Part shown: piece by piece, positions 25,554-34,095 of the stretch
How positions within the stretch are numbered: the first letter of the stretch is position 1
Layout: each line of letters begins with the position of its first letter
Assembly: GCF_014207985.1 (NCBI RefSeq)
Contig: NZ_JACHMI010000001.1
Location: 417,001-481,000 of the forward strand
Reading direction: 5' to 3'
From: Nonomuraea rubra
GTDB lineage: Bacteria > Actinomycetota > Actinomycetes > Streptosporangiales > Streptosporangiaceae
DNA length: 64,000 nucleotides
The notes under the pieces: model-generated
What the model saw: only the letters and a program-made list of their open reading frames with translations
Database searches by the model: none
Told to the model about the DNA's origin: nothing
Made by a program: the position numbers and the translations under genes

Positions 25554-26141
25554 ATGTCGACGCGCGCCCGCATCCGTGCCGGCGACCAAGCGGCCTTCGG
25601 GGAGCTCTTCGACGAGTGCGCCAGGGCCGTCTACAACCATGCCTTCCGCCTTACCGGCAACTGGTCCACCGCCGAGGACGTGATGGCGCTGACCTTCCTG
25701 GAGGCCTGGCGGTTACGGGCGAGGATCGACCCCGAGGGCGGCTCGCTGCGGCCCTGGCTGCTGGGCATCGCCACCAACGTGCACCGCAACGTGCGCCGGG
25801 CCGCCCGCCGGCACGACGACGCGCTGGCCAGGATGCCCAGGGGCGAGGCGGTGCCGGACTTCGCCGACGAGGTCGTGGGCCGCATCGACGACGCCGAACG
25901 CCTGGCCGCCGTCCGCGCGGCGTACGGTCGGCTGCGCCGCCAGGAGCAGGACGTGTTCGCGCTGTGCGTCTGGTCGGGCCTCGACTACGCCCAGGCGGCC
26001 GAGGCGCTCGGCGTCCCGGTGGGCACGGTGCGCTCGCGGCTCTCGCGGGCCAGGAAGAAGCTCGCCGATGCGGGGGAACCTCCTCCGCGCAGCCGACAGG
26101 TAGTAGGTGACCAAGGCCCGGCGAGGGAGGAGATCCGATGA
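25554..26141 (+). CDS. ECF RNA polymerase sigma factor
   Basis: A 195-residue ECF sigma factor. Region 2 covers about 3-70 (IRAGDQAAFGELFDECARAVYNHAFRLTGNWSTAEDVMALTFLEAW) and region 4 about 110-165 (RLRRQEQDVFALCVWSGLDYAQAAEALGVPVGTVRSRLSRARKKL). A GTG at 25548 is an alternative start. Codon 54 (25713-25715) is TTA. The stop overlaps the ATG of the membrane protein gene that follows (ATGA), giving a sigma/partner pair like the one at 6027-7696. Confidence 0.9.
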   Translation: MSTRARIRAGDQAAFGELFDECARAVYNHAFRLTGNWSTAEDVMALTFLEAWRLRARIDPEGGSLRPWLLGIATNVHRNVRRAARRHDDALARMPRGEAVPDFADEVVGRIDDAERLAAVRAAYGRLRRQEQDVFALCVWSGLDYAQAAEALGVPVGTVRSRLSRARKKLADAGEPPPRSRQVVGDQGPAREEIR

Positions 26142-26722
26142 ACATGCCGGCTGAACGCGATCTTCCCGAGGGCCGTCACCGACTGCTCAAGGAGTTCGTG
26201 ATGACCGAGATCGACCAGGCCCCGCGCAGGCGCCGCCTGCCCCGCCTCACCGTCCTGGCGCCCGCGCTCGGGCTGGCGGTCGCCGCGGCGGTGGCGGTGC
26301 CGCTGTTCCTGGGCGGCACGCCCGCGTACGCGGTGTCCAGGCTGCCCGACGGGCTGATCCACATCGACATCAGGGAGGCCAAGGACCCGGACAAGCTGGA
26401 GGCGGACCTGCGCGCCCTGGGGGCGAACGTGGTCGTGGACTACATCCCCCGGGGCAAGAAGTGCGCGCCGCAGCCCCGCAGCAGCCACTTCCTCAGCACC
26501 GAGGAGGCCTCGCTGGACGTGTTCCCCACGCCTGAGGGCACCGGGCCGGGCTTCGTCATCGACCCCCGCGTGATCGGGCCCGGCCAGACGGGGGTCCTGG
26601 AGTTCAGCGTCTCGGAGCACGAGAACGGGGGCGTCGTGGCGGGCATCTGGGCCAAGGTGGGCGAGGGACCGATCGCCGAGTGCGTGTTGGTGGACACCAC
26701 CGAGGCGCCGCTGTCGCACTGA
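26138..26722 (+). CDS. Single-pass membrane protein, probable sigma-factor partner
   Basis: A 194-residue protein of no recognised family. Residues 1-33 are a charged cytoplasmic tail (PEGRHRLLKEFVMTEIDQAPRRRRLPR), about 35-58 form one membrane helix (LTVLAPALGLAVAAAVAVPLFLGG) and the rest is an extracellular domain containing two Cys. The tail resembles the CU044_5270-type N-terminus often coupled with ECF sigma genes in actinomycetes. Translation is coupled to the sigma gene by a four-base overlap. No zinc anti-sigma motif is present; an anti-sigma role is inferred from position. Confidence 0.7.
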   Translation: MNMPAERDLPEGRHRLLKEFVMTEIDQAPRRRRLPRLTVLAPALGLAVAAAVAVPLFLGGTPAYAVSRLPDGLIHIDIREAKDPDKLEADLRALGANVVVDYIPRGKKCAPQPRSSHFLSTEEASLDVFPTPEGTGPGFVIDPRVIGPGQTGVLEFSVSEHENGGVVAGIWAKVGEGPIAECVLVDTTEAPLSH

Positions 26723-26730
26723 CCGCTCCC

Positions 26731-26761
26731 GCCGGTGCCCACCCCTGCGGCGGGCACCGGC
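26731..26761. terminator. Bidirectional terminator
   Basis: Perfect 10-base stem GCCGGTGCCC (26731-26740) / GGGCACCGGC (26752-26761), 11-base loop, between the sigma-partner gene (+) and the SPFH gene (-). Confidence 0.65.
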
Positions 26762-26768
26762 CAAGGGG

Positions 26769-27845
26769 TCAGCGCTCGGCCTCGGAGTGCTTCTTGTCCA
26801 GGTCGGGGAACGGTGACGGCTCCTCGACCTTCTGGGTGATCTGCCGGGGGCCGTTCGGGCTCTCCGCGTCCTGGGCGTCGGCCACCGCCTCGGCCGCGGC
26901 CTCGGAGGCCTTGGCCGCCTCCTCGTCGGCCGCCGAGGTGTCGGGCACCTCGTCCCGCGTGGCCGCCGACCGCGGCAGGGCCTCCGTAAACGCCTTGGAG
27001 ACGCCCTGCAGGGCGGAGGTGACCTCGCTGGGGATCACCCAGAACGTGTTGCCGTCGCCCTGCGCGAGCTGCGGCAGCACCTGGAGGTACTGGTAGGCCA
27101 GCAGCTTCGGGTCGGGGTCGTTGCGGTGGACCGCCTGGAAGACCTGGTCGATGGCGCGCGACTGGCCCTCGGCCTCCAGGATCGCGGCCGTGCGCTGGCC
27201 CTCGGCACGCAGGATGCGGCTCTGCTTGTCGCCCTCCGCCGTGAGGATCTGCGACTGCCGCTGGCCCTCGGCGTTCAGGATCGCCGCGCGCTTGTCACGT
27301 TCGGCCCGCATCTGCTTCTCCATCGCGTCCTTGATGGTCTTCGGCGGGTCGATGGCCTTGATCTCGACGCGGTTGACGCGCAGCCCCCACTTGCCGGTGG
27401 CCTCGTCGAGCACGCCGCGCAGCTGGCTGTTGATGGTGTCGCGGGAGGTGAGGGTCTTCTCCAGGTCCATGGAGCCGACGACGTTGCGCAGGGTGGTGAC
27501 GGTGAGCTGCTCGACGCCGGTGATGTAGTTGGCGATCTCGTACGCCGCCGCCCGCGGGTCGGTCACCTGGAAGTACAGGACGGTGTCGATCTCGACGACC
27601 AGGTTGTCCTCGGTGATGACGGGCTGGGGACGGAAGGAGACGACCTGTTCACGCAGATCGATCATGGGGTAGACGCGGTCGATGTACGGGATGACGAAGT
27701 TGAGCCCGGGCTTGAGCGTCCGGTGGTAGCGGCCGAGGCGCTCGACGTTGCGGGCGCGGGCCTGCGGGATGATCCGCACCGCTTTCAGCAGGGTGATCGC
27801 GGCGAAAAGTATGACGAACAATCCGACCAGCAACAGCGGATCCAT
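26769..27845 (-). CDS. SPFH/band 7 (stomatin-like, QmcA-type) membrane protein
   Basis: A 358-residue stomatin-like protein. One N-terminal membrane helix (DPLLLVGLFVILFAAITLLKAV) is followed by the SPFH domain (VRIIPQARARNVERLGRYHRTLKPGLNFVIPYIDRVYPMIDLREQ, about 24-180), then a long coiled coil with repeated AEGxxQSxILxAEG units (about 190-235), and an acidic Ala/Glu-rich tail. Such proteins form large rings in membrane microdomains. It lies three bases downstream of an nfeD gene, the standard partnership for this family. Confidence 0.92.
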   Translation of the reverse strand: MDPLLLVGLFVILFAAITLLKAVRIIPQARARNVERLGRYHRTLKPGLNFVIPYIDRVYPMIDLREQVVSFRPQPVITEDNLVVEIDTVLYFQVTDPRAAAYEIANYITGVEQLTVTTLRNVVGSMDLEKTLTSRDTINSQLRGVLDEATGKWGLRVNRVEIKAIDPPKTIKDAMEKQMRAERDKRAAILNAEGQRQSQILTAEGDKQSRILRAEGQRTAAILEAEGQSRAIDQVFQAVHRNDPDPKLLAYQYLQVLPQLAQGDGNTFWVIPSEVTSALQGVSKAFTEALPRSAATRDEVPDTSAADEEAAKASEAAAEAVADAQDAESPNGPRQITQKVEEPSPFPDLDKKHSEAER

Positions 27846-27848
27846 GGG

Positions 27849-28280
27849 TCACTCCCGGGGATATACGAGGGCTGTCGCCCCCTCGATCTCGATGATGTCG
27901 ACCGTCGCCCCTGTGGGGATCACGAGCGTCTCGTCGTAGGCGCGCGCCGACCATTCCTCGCCCCCGATGCGCACGCGGCCGTCGCGGCCCGTCACTTCGG
28001 CCACGACGTACGCGGGTTTACCGACGAGCGCTTCCACACCGAACCGCTGCAGCGGCGGCTGGTTGATATGACGCATCGCGATCGGCCTGAGCACCAGCAG
28101 GCCGGCCGCGGAGGACACCGCGAAGAAGATTAACTGCAGCGGCACGGGCAGGCCGAGTGCCGCGGTGGCGGCGGTCAGCAGAGCGGCGGCGCCCAGCAGG
28201 CCGAGTGACGCCGTGAGCGTGAATATTTCGGCCACGCCGAGGACGACTGCGAGGATTACCCAGATGATCCATTCATCCAT
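27849..28280 (-). CDS. NfeD family protein
   Basis: A 143-residue short NfeD protein: three to four membrane helices (about 1-75, MDEWIIWVILAVVLGVAEIFTLTASLGLLGAAALL) followed by the soluble OB-fold domain (about 85-143, LVGKPAYVVAEVTGRDGRVRIGGEEWSARA). The start at 28280 is fixed by a GGAGGG ribosome binding site and the family N-terminus; the frame is open further upstream. The codon at 28131-28133 is TTA on the minus strand. It is co-transcribed with the stomatin-like gene and probably scaffolds the same membrane complex. Confidence 0.9.
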   Translation of the reverse strand: MDEWIIWVILAVVLGVAEIFTLTASLGLLGAAALLTAATAALGLPVPLQLIFFAVSSAAGLLVLRPIAMRHINQPPLQRFGVEALVGKPAYVVAEVTGRDGRVRIGGEEWSARAYDETLVIPTGATVDIIEIEGATALVYPRE

Positions 28281-28353
28281 GTCTGGCCCTCCTGATAGGA
28301 CAACGGGCCGGGGTCCGCGTGTGGTTCCTCCTTCCTCTACCGTAATCCTGATA

Positions 28354-29544
28354 TCAGCGCTGCGGCACCCTTCCACCTGTGGCGTCGATTTCGCGCAGGG
28401 CACTTCCCTGCCGCCATTTCTCCCACGGCAGTTGCCAGAAACCCCACCCGTTGTCCCATTCCAGCTCGCGATCGGTGCCGGTGATCGTGACCGGGTCGCC
28501 GCGCAACGAGGAGGCGTAGAACCAGGCCGCCTGGTCGGGCCGGGCGTTGACGCAGCCGTGACTGACGTTCGACCGGCCCTGGGCCCACACGTTGTCCTTG
28601 GCGTGCACGTATTCGCCGCTGTTGGAAATGCGCACGGCGTGGTCGATCATCAGATCGTAAAAACCGGGATCGCCCTTCTGCCGGCCGGGCGAGACCATGC
28701 GTACCGGGTTTCCCTTGTCCATGGTCAGATGAATGCCGCTGGTCGTGGTGTATTCGGTGGTGGTGGCCATGCCGGCGCTGATGGCCATGCGCTGCGCGAC
28801 AGTGCCGTCACGCAGGACGACCATCTGGTGGGTGCGGGTGTCGATGGTGCTGGTCTGCCTGCGGCCGACGGTGAAGGCGAAGGTGGAGTCGGTGGCGCCG
28901 TAGAGGCCGTCGGCCGCGCGCACGCCGGCCAGGTGCGCCGTGACCGTGACCTGCTGCCTGGACGGCCACAGCCGCCGGGTGCGGTAGACCACCTGCGTGT
29001 CGGTGGTCCACCGCCAGGCGCCTTCCATCGGCGCCTGCGCCCGCACCTCCAGTGCGCGCTCGACGGCCGCCTTGTCCTCGATGGGCGCGTCGAAGTCGAT
29101 GACGATCGGCATGCCGACGCCGACCGTCTCGCCGGGCAGCGGCGCGGTGCCGGCCACCTGGAACGTCCTGGCGGCGGTGCGGGTGCGGACGCGCCCCATC
29201 GCGACCGTGGCGGGCGCGCCCTCGCGGGTGGCGGTGGCGGTCACGGTGTACTCGGCCCCGGGGCGCAGGGTCCAGTCGGTGCGCCAGGTCGTGCGCGAGT
29301 CGTCGAGCCGGCCGGGCACCGGCTCGCCGCTCTCGTAGACCAGCACCTGGGTGAGCGTGCCGCCCTGCGCCCTGATCACCAGGCCACGGTCGGTCCTGGC
29401 GCGCTTGGAGTCGAACGGCGGCCAGACCTGCACGACGGGCGGCGCCGCCGGAGGCCCGGCCGCGCCGGAACCGCAAGCACCGACCAGGAGCAGACACCCG
29501 CAGACCAGGAGAAAGGCGACACAAAACGTCGCGGCATGCCGCAT
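28354..29544 (-). CDS. L,D-transpeptidase, lipoprotein
   Basis: A 396-residue cell-wall enzyme forming 3-3 peptidoglycan cross-links. The signal peptide ends in a lipobox (LLLVGAC), so it is membrane-anchored through Cys24. Two Ig-like domains (about 40-240) precede the YkuD catalytic domain, which has the motif SHGCVNAR with nucleophile Cys331 and a conserved upstream His (SGIHLTMDKG). A C-terminal tail rich in Trp (GWGFWQLPWEKW) follows, as in the mycobacterial LdtMt2 group. It stands between nfeD and fahA on the same strand, with 73-base gaps on both sides. Confidence 0.92.
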   Translation of the reverse strand: MRHAATFCVAFLLVCGCLLLVGACGSGAAGPPAAPPVVQVWPPFDSKRARTDRGLVIRAQGGTLTQVLVYESGEPVPGRLDDSRTTWRTDWTLRPGAEYTVTATATREGAPATVAMGRVRTRTAARTFQVAGTAPLPGETVGVGMPIVIDFDAPIEDKAAVERALEVRAQAPMEGAWRWTTDTQVVYRTRRLWPSRQQVTVTAHLAGVRAADGLYGATDSTFAFTVGRRQTSTIDTRTHQMVVLRDGTVAQRMAISAGMATTTEYTTTSGIHLTMDKGNPVRMVSPGRQKGDPGFYDLMIDHAVRISNSGEYVHAKDNVWAQGRSNVSHGCVNARPDQAAWFYASSLRGDPVTITGTDRELEWDNGWGFWQLPWEKWRQGSALREIDATGGRVPQR

Positions 29545-29617
29545 GTGACTCCTGCTTTCCGAGGGAAGGGGTGATCCCAGGGTAGCGGTGAGTCACTGCT
29601 CAAGCACACCGAGTCAG

Positions 29618-30721
29618 CTATCCGACGGTTCCGGAAACTTCGCCCAATGTCAGCCCGGCGGCGGTGGCCCGGATCGTTACCGTGTCGCCGTCCTGGAGGA
29701 ACGTGCGCGTCTCGCCTCCCTGCAGCTTGATCGGATCGGTGCCGTTCCAGGTCAGCTCGATGAGCGAGCCGCGCTGGCCCTGCTCGGGGCCCGAGATCGT
29801 GCCGCTGGCGAACAGGTCCCCGGTCCGCAGCGAGGCGCCGTTCACCGTCAGGTGCGCGAGCATCTGGTCGGGCGTCCAGTACATGGCCGAGTACGGCGGC
29901 CGCGACACCACCTCGCCGTTGAGCAGGATCTCCAGCTCGATGTCGAGGCCCCAGTCGCCCTGCCTGCGCAGGTACGCGGCCGGCTCCGGCTCCTGGGCCC
30001 TGCCGGGGATCCTCGGCAGCGCCTCCAGCGGCGTCACCCAGGGCGAGACGGACGTGGCGAACGACTTGGCCAGGAACGGCCCCAGCGGCACGTACTCCCA
30101 CGCCTGAATGTCCCGCGCGCTCCAGTCGTTGACCAGCGTCACCCCGAACACGTGGTCCTCGAACGCCCCCGCGGGCGAGCCCATCGTGGTCGGCACGCCC
30201 ACGACGAAGCCCAGCTCCGCCTCGATGTCGAGCTTCTGGCACGGCCCGAACGCCCCGGCCCCGAGCTGCCCCTGCGGCCGCTTGACCGGCGTGCCCGACA
30301 CCACGACCGTGCCCGACCTGCCGTGGTAGCCGACGGGCAGGTGCCGCCAGTTCGGCTGCAGCGGCTCCGAGCCGGGGCGGAAGATCTTGCCGATGTTGCT
30401 CGCGTGGTCGATCGAGCAGTAGAAGTCGACGTAGTCGGCCACCTCGAACGGCAGGTGCAGCCGCACCTGGTCCAGCGGGATCAGGTGCGCCTCGGTGACG
30501 GACCGGTCGCCGGTGAGCTTGTTCCTGATCAGCGCCCTGGTGTCGTGCCAGGCCGCGCGGCCCCTGGCCATGAACGGGTTGAGCGAGGGCGCGGCGAAGA
30601 CCTCGTCGTGCAGGGCGGCGGCCAGGTCGAGCACCTTGTCGCCGTACCGGACGCCGACCCTGGGCGCCTGGCCCGGGCAGGAGAAGACGCCGTACGGCAG
30701 GTTGTCCACACCCCAGCTCAT
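29618..30721 (-). CDS. fahA: Fumarylacetoacetase
   Basis: A 367-residue fumarylacetoacetate hydrolase, last step of tyrosine catabolism, giving fumarate and acetoacetate. The family core is clear: HASNIGKIFRP, HLPVGYHGRSGTVVVSGTP, metal-binding Glu residues in DIEAELGFVVG and NDWSARDIQAWEYVPLGPFLAKSF. The start MSWGVDNLPYGVF at 30721 overlaps the previous stop by four bases (ATGA). Third gene of hmgA - unknown - fahA. The length is somewhat below the 400-420 of many homologues. Confidence 0.93.
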   Translation of the reverse strand: MSWGVDNLPYGVFSCPGQAPRVGVRYGDKVLDLAAALHDEVFAAPSLNPFMARGRAAWHDTRALIRNKLTGDRSVTEAHLIPLDQVRLHLPFEVADYVDFYCSIDHASNIGKIFRPGSEPLQPNWRHLPVGYHGRSGTVVVSGTPVKRPQGQLGAGAFGPCQKLDIEAELGFVVGVPTTMGSPAGAFEDHVFGVTLVNDWSARDIQAWEYVPLGPFLAKSFATSVSPWVTPLEALPRIPGRAQEPEPAAYLRRQGDWGLDIELEILLNGEVVSRPPYSAMYWTPDQMLAHLTVNGASLRTGDLFASGTISGPEQGQRGSLIELTWNGTDPIKLQGGETRTFLQDGDTVTIRATAAGLTLGEVSGTVG

Positions 30722-31476
30722 GAGATCAGCCCCAGCGTGCGCAGGTCGTCGATGGGCGTGCTGGTGCTGCACGAGCCGTAGCTGACCATCAGCTGCCGTG
30801 CCCGCCGCGCCGTGTCCTCCTGGACGGCGGTGGCCATCCGTACGAGGTGGCCGACGTCGGTCGTGCGCAGCACGGGCGCCGGGTCGCGGCCCTCCACGGC
30901 CTCGCAGACGCCCAGCAGCAGGTTCAGGAAGCCGTGCCGGTCGACGCCGAGCGACGGGTCGAAGTGGCGTACGGCGTGGTGCAGCCCGGCCGACGCCTTG
31001 AACGGGATGCCGCTCTCCACGCAGGACCTGATGAACTGCCCCAGATGCTCGACGGGCGGGAACGCGTCGGCCGTCGTGCCGCCGCAGCGCACCTTCAGCC
31101 CGACGCCGTCGGGCACGTCCACGGACATCTTGCGCGGGGGCACCTCGGCGAACAGCCGCACGCCGGCGCCCAGCTCCAGCCGCCCGGCCAGCTCCTCGAC
31201 GGACGTGTCGGGCGGCAGCTTCATCTCGACGTAGTCGACCGGAAGGTCGCCCCAGTCGGGCAGCGTGCTCGTGTCCGCGATCAGCCCGATCCTGCGCGGC
31301 CGGTAGTCCTTGCCGCGCAGCCGCTCCAGGCGGCTGGCCGGGCAGAGGAAGCGGTGGGTGAGGACGTCGTCGCCCCGCTCCAGGTCGCGCTGGTTGCGTG
31401 CCAGGGCCTCGTCCATGTGCAGGGACGTCGGCGGGAACAGGCCCGCGTCGTCCACGAGTGCGGTGTAGAGGTTCAT
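30718..31476 (-). CDS. Conserved protein of unknown function between hmgA and fahA
   Basis: A 252-residue soluble protein without signal peptide or membrane helices. N-terminus MNLYTALVDDAGLFPPTSLHMDEALARNQRDL; later segments VDYVEMKLPPDTSVEELAGRL, VRLFAEVPPRK, GLKVRCGGTTADAFPPVEHLGQFI and GIPFKASAGLHHAVRH look like alternating strands and helices of a barrel. I do not recognise the family. Both ends overlap the neighbouring tyrosine-catabolism genes by four bases, so it is translated with them and probably contributes to the same pathway or its regulation. Confidence 0.8.
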   Translation of the reverse strand: MNLYTALVDDAGLFPPTSLHMDEALARNQRDLERGDDVLTHRFLCPASRLERLRGKDYRPRRIGLIADTSTLPDWGDLPVDYVEMKLPPDTSVEELAGRLELGAGVRLFAEVPPRKMSVDVPDGVGLKVRCGGTTADAFPPVEHLGQFIRSCVESGIPFKASAGLHHAVRHFDPSLGVDRHGFLNLLLGVCEAVEGRDPAPVLRTTDVGHLVRMATAVQEDTARRARQLMVSYGSCSTSTPIDDLRTLGLIS

Positions 31477-32645
31477 CGTGCCCAGGTCCAGGCGTATCCG
31501 GGGTCCTCGCAGGACAGCGCGCCCTGGCCGAGGTCGAGCGGGCGGAACGTGTCCACCATGACGGCCACCTCGCTGGTCGTCGTGACGCCGCGGGAGACCG
31601 CGTCGATCACCGCCTCCACCGCGCCCGGCTGCGGCCCGTGCGTGAAGCCGGCCGGGTGCAGCGAGATCGAGCCGACGTCGATGCCGGAGCCCGCGCGGGC
31701 CGAGTAGTCGCCGCCGACGTAGAACATGAACTCGTCGGAGTCCACGTTGTGGTGGTTGTACGGGATCGGCACGGCCTCCGGGTGGTAGTCGAGCGGCCGC
31801 GGGCAGAACGAGCACACCACGAACCCCGGCCCCTCGAACGTCTGGTGCACCGGCGGCGGCGCGTGCGTCTTCTTCACGATCGGCTCGAAGTCCTCGATGT
31901 TGAACGCGAACGGGTAGAGGTACCCGTCCCAGCCCACCACGTCGAAGGGGTGGTTGCGGTAGACGAGCCTGGTCAGCCCGCCGCGCGTGCGTACCAGGAC
32001 CGGGACCTCCTCGCCGGCGACGACGAGCGGCTCCGACGGGGCGCGCAGGTCGCGCTCGCAGTAGGGCGCGTGCTCCAGGAACTGGCCGTACTGCGACAGG
32101 TAGCGCTTCGGCGGCCTGATGTGCCCGGCCGCCTCGATGGCCAGCACGTTCGCCGGGCCGCCCTGCGGGACCCAGCGGTGGATGGTGCCGGTCGGGATCA
32201 CCACGTAGTCGCCCTCGGCGGCCTCGATCACGCCGTACGTGGACTCGAAGCGCACCCGCCCGCGCTGGACGTAGACGCACTCGTCGCCCATGGAGTTGCG
32301 GTAGAGCTCGCTGGGCCGGTCGCTGGTCGCGTACGACAATCGGACGTCGCCGTTGCCGGCCAGCGTCATCCGGCCGGTGACCAGGTCGCCGGCGCTGGTC
32401 AGCTCCTGGGTGCGGAAGTGGCGCGGCGAGAGCGGCAGGTTGGGCTCCAGCCGCGGCTCGACGGCCGGCGTCACCGCCTCGGCCTTGATGATCGCGGTCG
32501 GCAGGTGGCGGTGGTAGAGCAGGGAGGAGTCGGACGAGAAGCCCTCCTCGCCCATCAGCTCCTCCGCGTACAGGCCGCCGTCAGGCCGCCTGAACTGTGT
32601 GTGCCGCTTGCGCGGCACCTCTCCCACGACCCGGTAGTACGGCAT
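31473..32645 (-). CDS. hmgA: Homogentisate 1,2-dioxygenase
   Basis: A 390-residue iron(II) ring-cleaving dioxygenase converting homogentisate to maleylacetoacetate. Recognisable parts are IPTGTIHRWVPQGG, HNVDSDEFMFYVGGDY, with the metal-binding Glu and nearby His, and HPAGFTHGPQPGAVE with the final His ligand. The ATG at 32645 is preferred because GGAGGGG lies five bases upstream; an ATG at 32657 would overlap that site. First gene of hmgA - unknown - fahA. No maleylacetoacetate isomerase gene is present in the window. Two palindromic elements lie upstream, between it and an iclR gene. Confidence 0.94.
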   Translation of the reverse strand: MPYYRVVGEVPRKRHTQFRRPDGGLYAEELMGEEGFSSDSSLLYHRHLPTAIIKAEAVTPAVEPRLEPNLPLSPRHFRTQELTSAGDLVTGRMTLAGNGDVRLSYATSDRPSELYRNSMGDECVYVQRGRVRFESTYGVIEAAEGDYVVIPTGTIHRWVPQGGPANVLAIEAAGHIRPPKRYLSQYGQFLEHAPYCERDLRAPSEPLVVAGEEVPVLVRTRGGLTRLVYRNHPFDVVGWDGYLYPFAFNIEDFEPIVKKTHAPPPVHQTFEGPGFVVCSFCPRPLDYHPEAVPIPYNHHNVDSDEFMFYVGGDYSARAGSGIDVGSISLHPAGFTHGPQPGAVEAVIDAVSRGVTTTSEVAVMVDTFRPLDLGQGALSCEDPGYAWTWAR

Positions 32646-32661
32646 CGGCCCCTCCATGCCT

Positions 32662-32716
32662 GTCCGACTATCGGACGGAAGTGTCCTCTATATGTAACTA
32701 CCGTCCGCTATCGGGG
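32662..32716 (-). promoter_or_regulatory. Two related palindromes, candidate IclR operators
   Basis: GTCCGACTATCGGAC (32662-32676) is a perfect inverted repeat (GTCCGA/TCGGAC around CTA). GTCCGCTATCGGGG (32703-32716) is a degenerate copy 41 bases away. Both lie in the 79-base gap between hmgA and the iclR gene and bracket an AT-rich TATAGA stretch that could be a -10 box. This is what IclR control of the homogentisate operon would look like. Confidence 0.55.
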
Positions 32717-32724
32717 AGGAGATG

Positions 32725-33354
32725 TCAACCCAGCGCGGCAGCCAGCTCCGCGGCGGCGGCCACCACGCGCGGCCCCGTCGACTCCTCCAGCGGCCCGAAC
32801 GTCACCACCCCCACCGACGCCTCCAGCCACGGCAGCCCGGTGACGGGCGCGGCGACGCCTCGTGCCCCCTCCTGCAACTGCCCCTCCGTCACGAAGTAGT
32901 CGTGCCGCCCCTCCCGCAGGGCGAGAATCGCCTGCCCGGCCGCGCCCTTGGCCAGCGGGTGGCGCGAGCCCTCGCGGTAGGCCACGTGCATCTTCGTCCA
33001 GGACGGCTCGACCACCGCGACGGCCAGCCCGTCGTCGCCCTCGGCCACGGTCAGGTGCGCGGTCGCGCCCACCTGCTCGGCCAGCCGCCGCAACGTCGGC
33101 ACCGCCGCCGCACGCAGCAGCGGCTGCACGGCCTGGGCCAGCGCCAGCACCCCGAACCCCAGGTGCACCCGCCCCTCGGCGTCCCTGCGGACGAACCCCT
33201 CGCCCAGCAGCGTCGTCAGCAGCCGGTACACCACGGGCCGGCTCAGTGACAGCTCGGCGCTCAGCTCGGTCGGGGTGCGCCCGCCCTTGCCGTCGGCGAG
33301 CAGTCGGAGCAGGCGGAGCCCGCGCTCCAGGGTCTGAGCTGATTCAGCGGCCAT
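32725..33354 (-). CDS. IclR family transcriptional regulator
   Basis: A 209-residue IclR regulator, a little shorter than the usual 250. Winged helix at about 8-70 (TLERGLRLLRLLADGKGGRTPTELSAELSLSRPVVYRLLTTLLGEGFV) and effector domain from about 85 (LRRLAEQVGATAHLTVAEGDDGLAVAVVEP, PLAKGAAGQAILA). The start at 33354 gives the standard N-terminus MAAESAQTLERG; the open frame upstream is not conserved-looking. It lies immediately upstream of hmgA on the same strand, so it probably controls homogentisate breakdown. Confidence 0.9.
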   Translation of the reverse strand: MAAESAQTLERGLRLLRLLADGKGGRTPTELSAELSLSRPVVYRLLTTLLGEGFVRRDAEGRVHLGFGVLALAQAVQPLLRAAAVPTLRRLAEQVGATAHLTVAEGDDGLAVAVVEPSWTKMHVAYREGSRHPLAKGAAGQAILALREGRHDYFVTEGQLQEGARGVAAPVTGLPWLEASVGVVTFGPLEESTGPRVVAAAAELAAALG

Positions 33355-33434
33355 GCGACCGATTATGGAGTGACGCTCCGCTGTGAAGGCACCGCGAAGG
33401 GGGGTACGTATGGGCGTAGAAGAGCCGGGGGGTA

Positions 33435-34055
33435 ATGATGCGGCAAACGTGGGTTCTCCTGCTTGCCGGGTTGGCGATGTGCGCCCTTTCGCCTGCCATG
33501 CCCTCACTCACCACCCCCATGGTCCAGGTGTCCCGCGAGACGCCCGCCGACCAGGCCCTGGTGGAGAGCACGTACTACGTCACCGTGGGCATCGAGGTGA
33601 GCCAGTGGCTGCTGCCCGTCGCCAAGGGCGTCACCTTCCGCCCCGCCTACCTCGCGGTCGGCGTCAAGGTCGACCAGAGCGGCCGCCTGTACGGCAAGCC
33701 GCAGCGCGCCGGCACGTTCGTGGCCGGCGTGCAGGTCTGCACGGGGCCGTCGTGCCGCGAGCAGAGCGTCACGCTCGTCGTGCTGGCCAACGTGCCGTGG
33801 GAGCCGCGCGAGCTGACCTTCCCCGGCAGGGCGGGCACGGCGCTCGACGGCGAGATCGGCATCAACGGCGGCCCTCCCGGGGTGGTGCCCACCTTCACCG
33901 TGACCGACCACGACAAGCTGCCCGAGGGCGTGAGCATCGGCCCCGACGGCCACGTGGGCGGCGTCCCGGCCGCGCCCGGCATCTCCGAGGTGCCGGTACG
34001 CATCTGCGTGGCGGGCAACTGCGCGGGCGTGGTCGTCCGGCTGATCATCGTCTGA
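33435..34055 (+). CDS. Secreted protein with two putative Ig (He_PIG-like) domains
   Basis: A 206-residue exported protein: signal peptide (1-22, MMRQTWVLLLAGLAMCALSP), then two beta-sandwich repeats. The second has the classic putative-Ig pattern LPEGVSIGPDGHVGGVPAAPG followed by VPVRICVAGNCA; the first has the related pattern VKVDQSGRLYGKPQRAGTF followed by VQVCTGPSC. Each repeat carries a Cys pair that could form a disulfide. No sortase signal or lipobox. A GGGGGG run serves as ribosome binding site; ATG 33435 or 33438 may be used. Function unknown. Confidence 0.7.
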   Translation: MMRQTWVLLLAGLAMCALSPAMPSLTTPMVQVSRETPADQALVESTYYVTVGIEVSQWLLPVAKGVTFRPAYLAVGVKVDQSGRLYGKPQRAGTFVAGVQVCTGPSCREQSVTLVVLANVPWEPRELTFPGRAGTALDGEIGINGGPPGVVPTFTVTDHDKLPEGVSIGPDGHVGGVPAAPGISEVPVRICVAGNCAGVVVRLIIV

Positions 34056-34095
34056 AGTCTTGTGGCGGAGCCCGTTCTCCGGTCACGGTGGTCTC

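Noticed and set aside
26769..28280. FtsH-associated HflK/HflC pair
   Set aside because: The SPFH protein with an adjacent short NfeD is the stomatin/QmcA arrangement; no second SPFH gene and no ftsH is present.
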